Assembly: GCA_963693365.1 (NCBI GenBank)
Contig: CAVNZM010000013.1
Location: 5,704,001 to 5,768,000, forward strand
From: Amoebidium appalachense
Taxonomy: Eukaryota; Ichthyosporea
DNA length: 64,000 nt
Reading direction: 5' to 3'
Shown here: in pieces, positions 58,982 to 64,000 of the stretch
Layout of the letters: every line of letters begins with the position of its first letter
Position numbering within the stretch: the first letter of the stretch is position 1
The notes under the pieces: model-generated
What the model was told of the DNA's origin: nothing
The model's input: the letters and a program-made list of their open reading frames with translations, nothing else
Database searches by the model: none
Program-made: the position numbers and the translations under genes

Positions 58982-59197
58982 GGGGGGGGGGGGGATGGGA
59001 GGGGGGGGGACATCAACCTCGATCAAGAAAAACCTAATGAAGCTTATGAATGCAACATACATGCATGACACGCTAAGCCTTCAAGATTCATATGTGCATC
59101 TCCACACAAATATATACGTATGTATTTTGTAGAAGAACAGAAGCTTTAAATCCGCTTAACGGTATTGTATCAGATGTAGATATCTGCAACAAAAAGT
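57932..59197. other. Intergenic
   Basis: AT-rich unique sequence (57932-58800), then a poly(C) run (58810-58829) and an A-then-G compound homopolymer (about 58951-58994). No gene is supported. The 59000-59197 portion is the 3' flank of the DDX42-like gene. Confidence 0.5.
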
Positions 59198-63505
<4,308 letters not shown>

Positions 63506-63650
63506 CTGCAAGCCACATCTGCCTGAGCCCCAAGCAACACCACCATCATACAAATTCTCATTTCCGCTCAAATGCGCAAATGTTCCAGAATAATTCCAAG
63601 GCGAGAACCCGAAAGCCCCCCCCCCCCCCCCTCCCCCCCCCCCCCCCACA

Positions 63651-63998
<348 letters not shown>

Positions 63999-64000
63999 CC

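Overview
This is a eukaryotic nuclear window. The genes are split into short exons with GT..AG introns of up to 3.6 kb. The window has one tRNA-Ala gene, animal-like Kozak contexts (a perfect GCCACCATGG at 24427-24436 on the minus strand), and a very heavy load of poly(C)/poly(G) runs and (CA)n, (CT)n and (GT)n arrays. The gene set (DNA polymerase kappa with a UBZ finger and PIP box, a DDX42-type helicase, an MFSD8/CLN7-type transporter, a KCTD-like BTB plus propeller protein) fits a unicellular relative of animals, for example an ichthyosporean. That taxonomic guess is inference only. Nearly all long open frames in the window are poly-Pro/Gly or His-Thr/Cys-Val translations of the simple repeats and are not genes.

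Layout. 203-2362 (minus): an unrecognised secreted or membrane protein in four or five exons. 3875-3947 (minus): tRNA-Ala(AGC). 5744-21455 (plus): a POLK gene in at least 13 exons, whose introns hold a dispersed repeat, structured repeats and minisatellites. 22673-22788: two hairpins flanked by a short direct repeat. 23589-24431 (minus): a one-exon secreted protein that looks like a peptide-hormone or neuropeptide precursor. 27699-33443 (minus): an MFSD8/CLN7-like transporter in seven recognised exons. 34271-35127 (plus): a possible two-exon small protein behind a TATAAAAG box. 35276-49830: a tandem duplication of about 7.4 kb, each unit carrying a 7-exon short-chain dehydrogenase. Copy 2 is intact; copy 1 has a 4-bp frameshift and a catalytic Tyr-to-His change. 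50154-52135 (plus): an intact BTB/propeller protein. 54738-57931: scrambled, frameshifted and deleted relatives of that gene. 59198-63505 (minus): the C-terminal six exons of a DDX42-like helicase whose 5' part lies beyond the right edge.

The most unusual feature is a shared intron layout. Donors are followed within about 5-40 nt by long sense-strand poly(C), and many acceptors are preceded by (CA)n or a pyrimidine tract, so the strand carrying poly(C) mostly reports the direction of transcription. Two unrelated genes (POLK and the MFSD8-like gene) each have an intron beginning with a minisatellite of the same motif, GTACTGTGTGCATG, which contains the splice donor itself. The genes do not form an operon or one pathway. 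They are housekeeping functions (translesion DNA synthesis, RNA helicase, lysosomal transport, redox) mixed with lineage-specific duplicates and secreted proteins.
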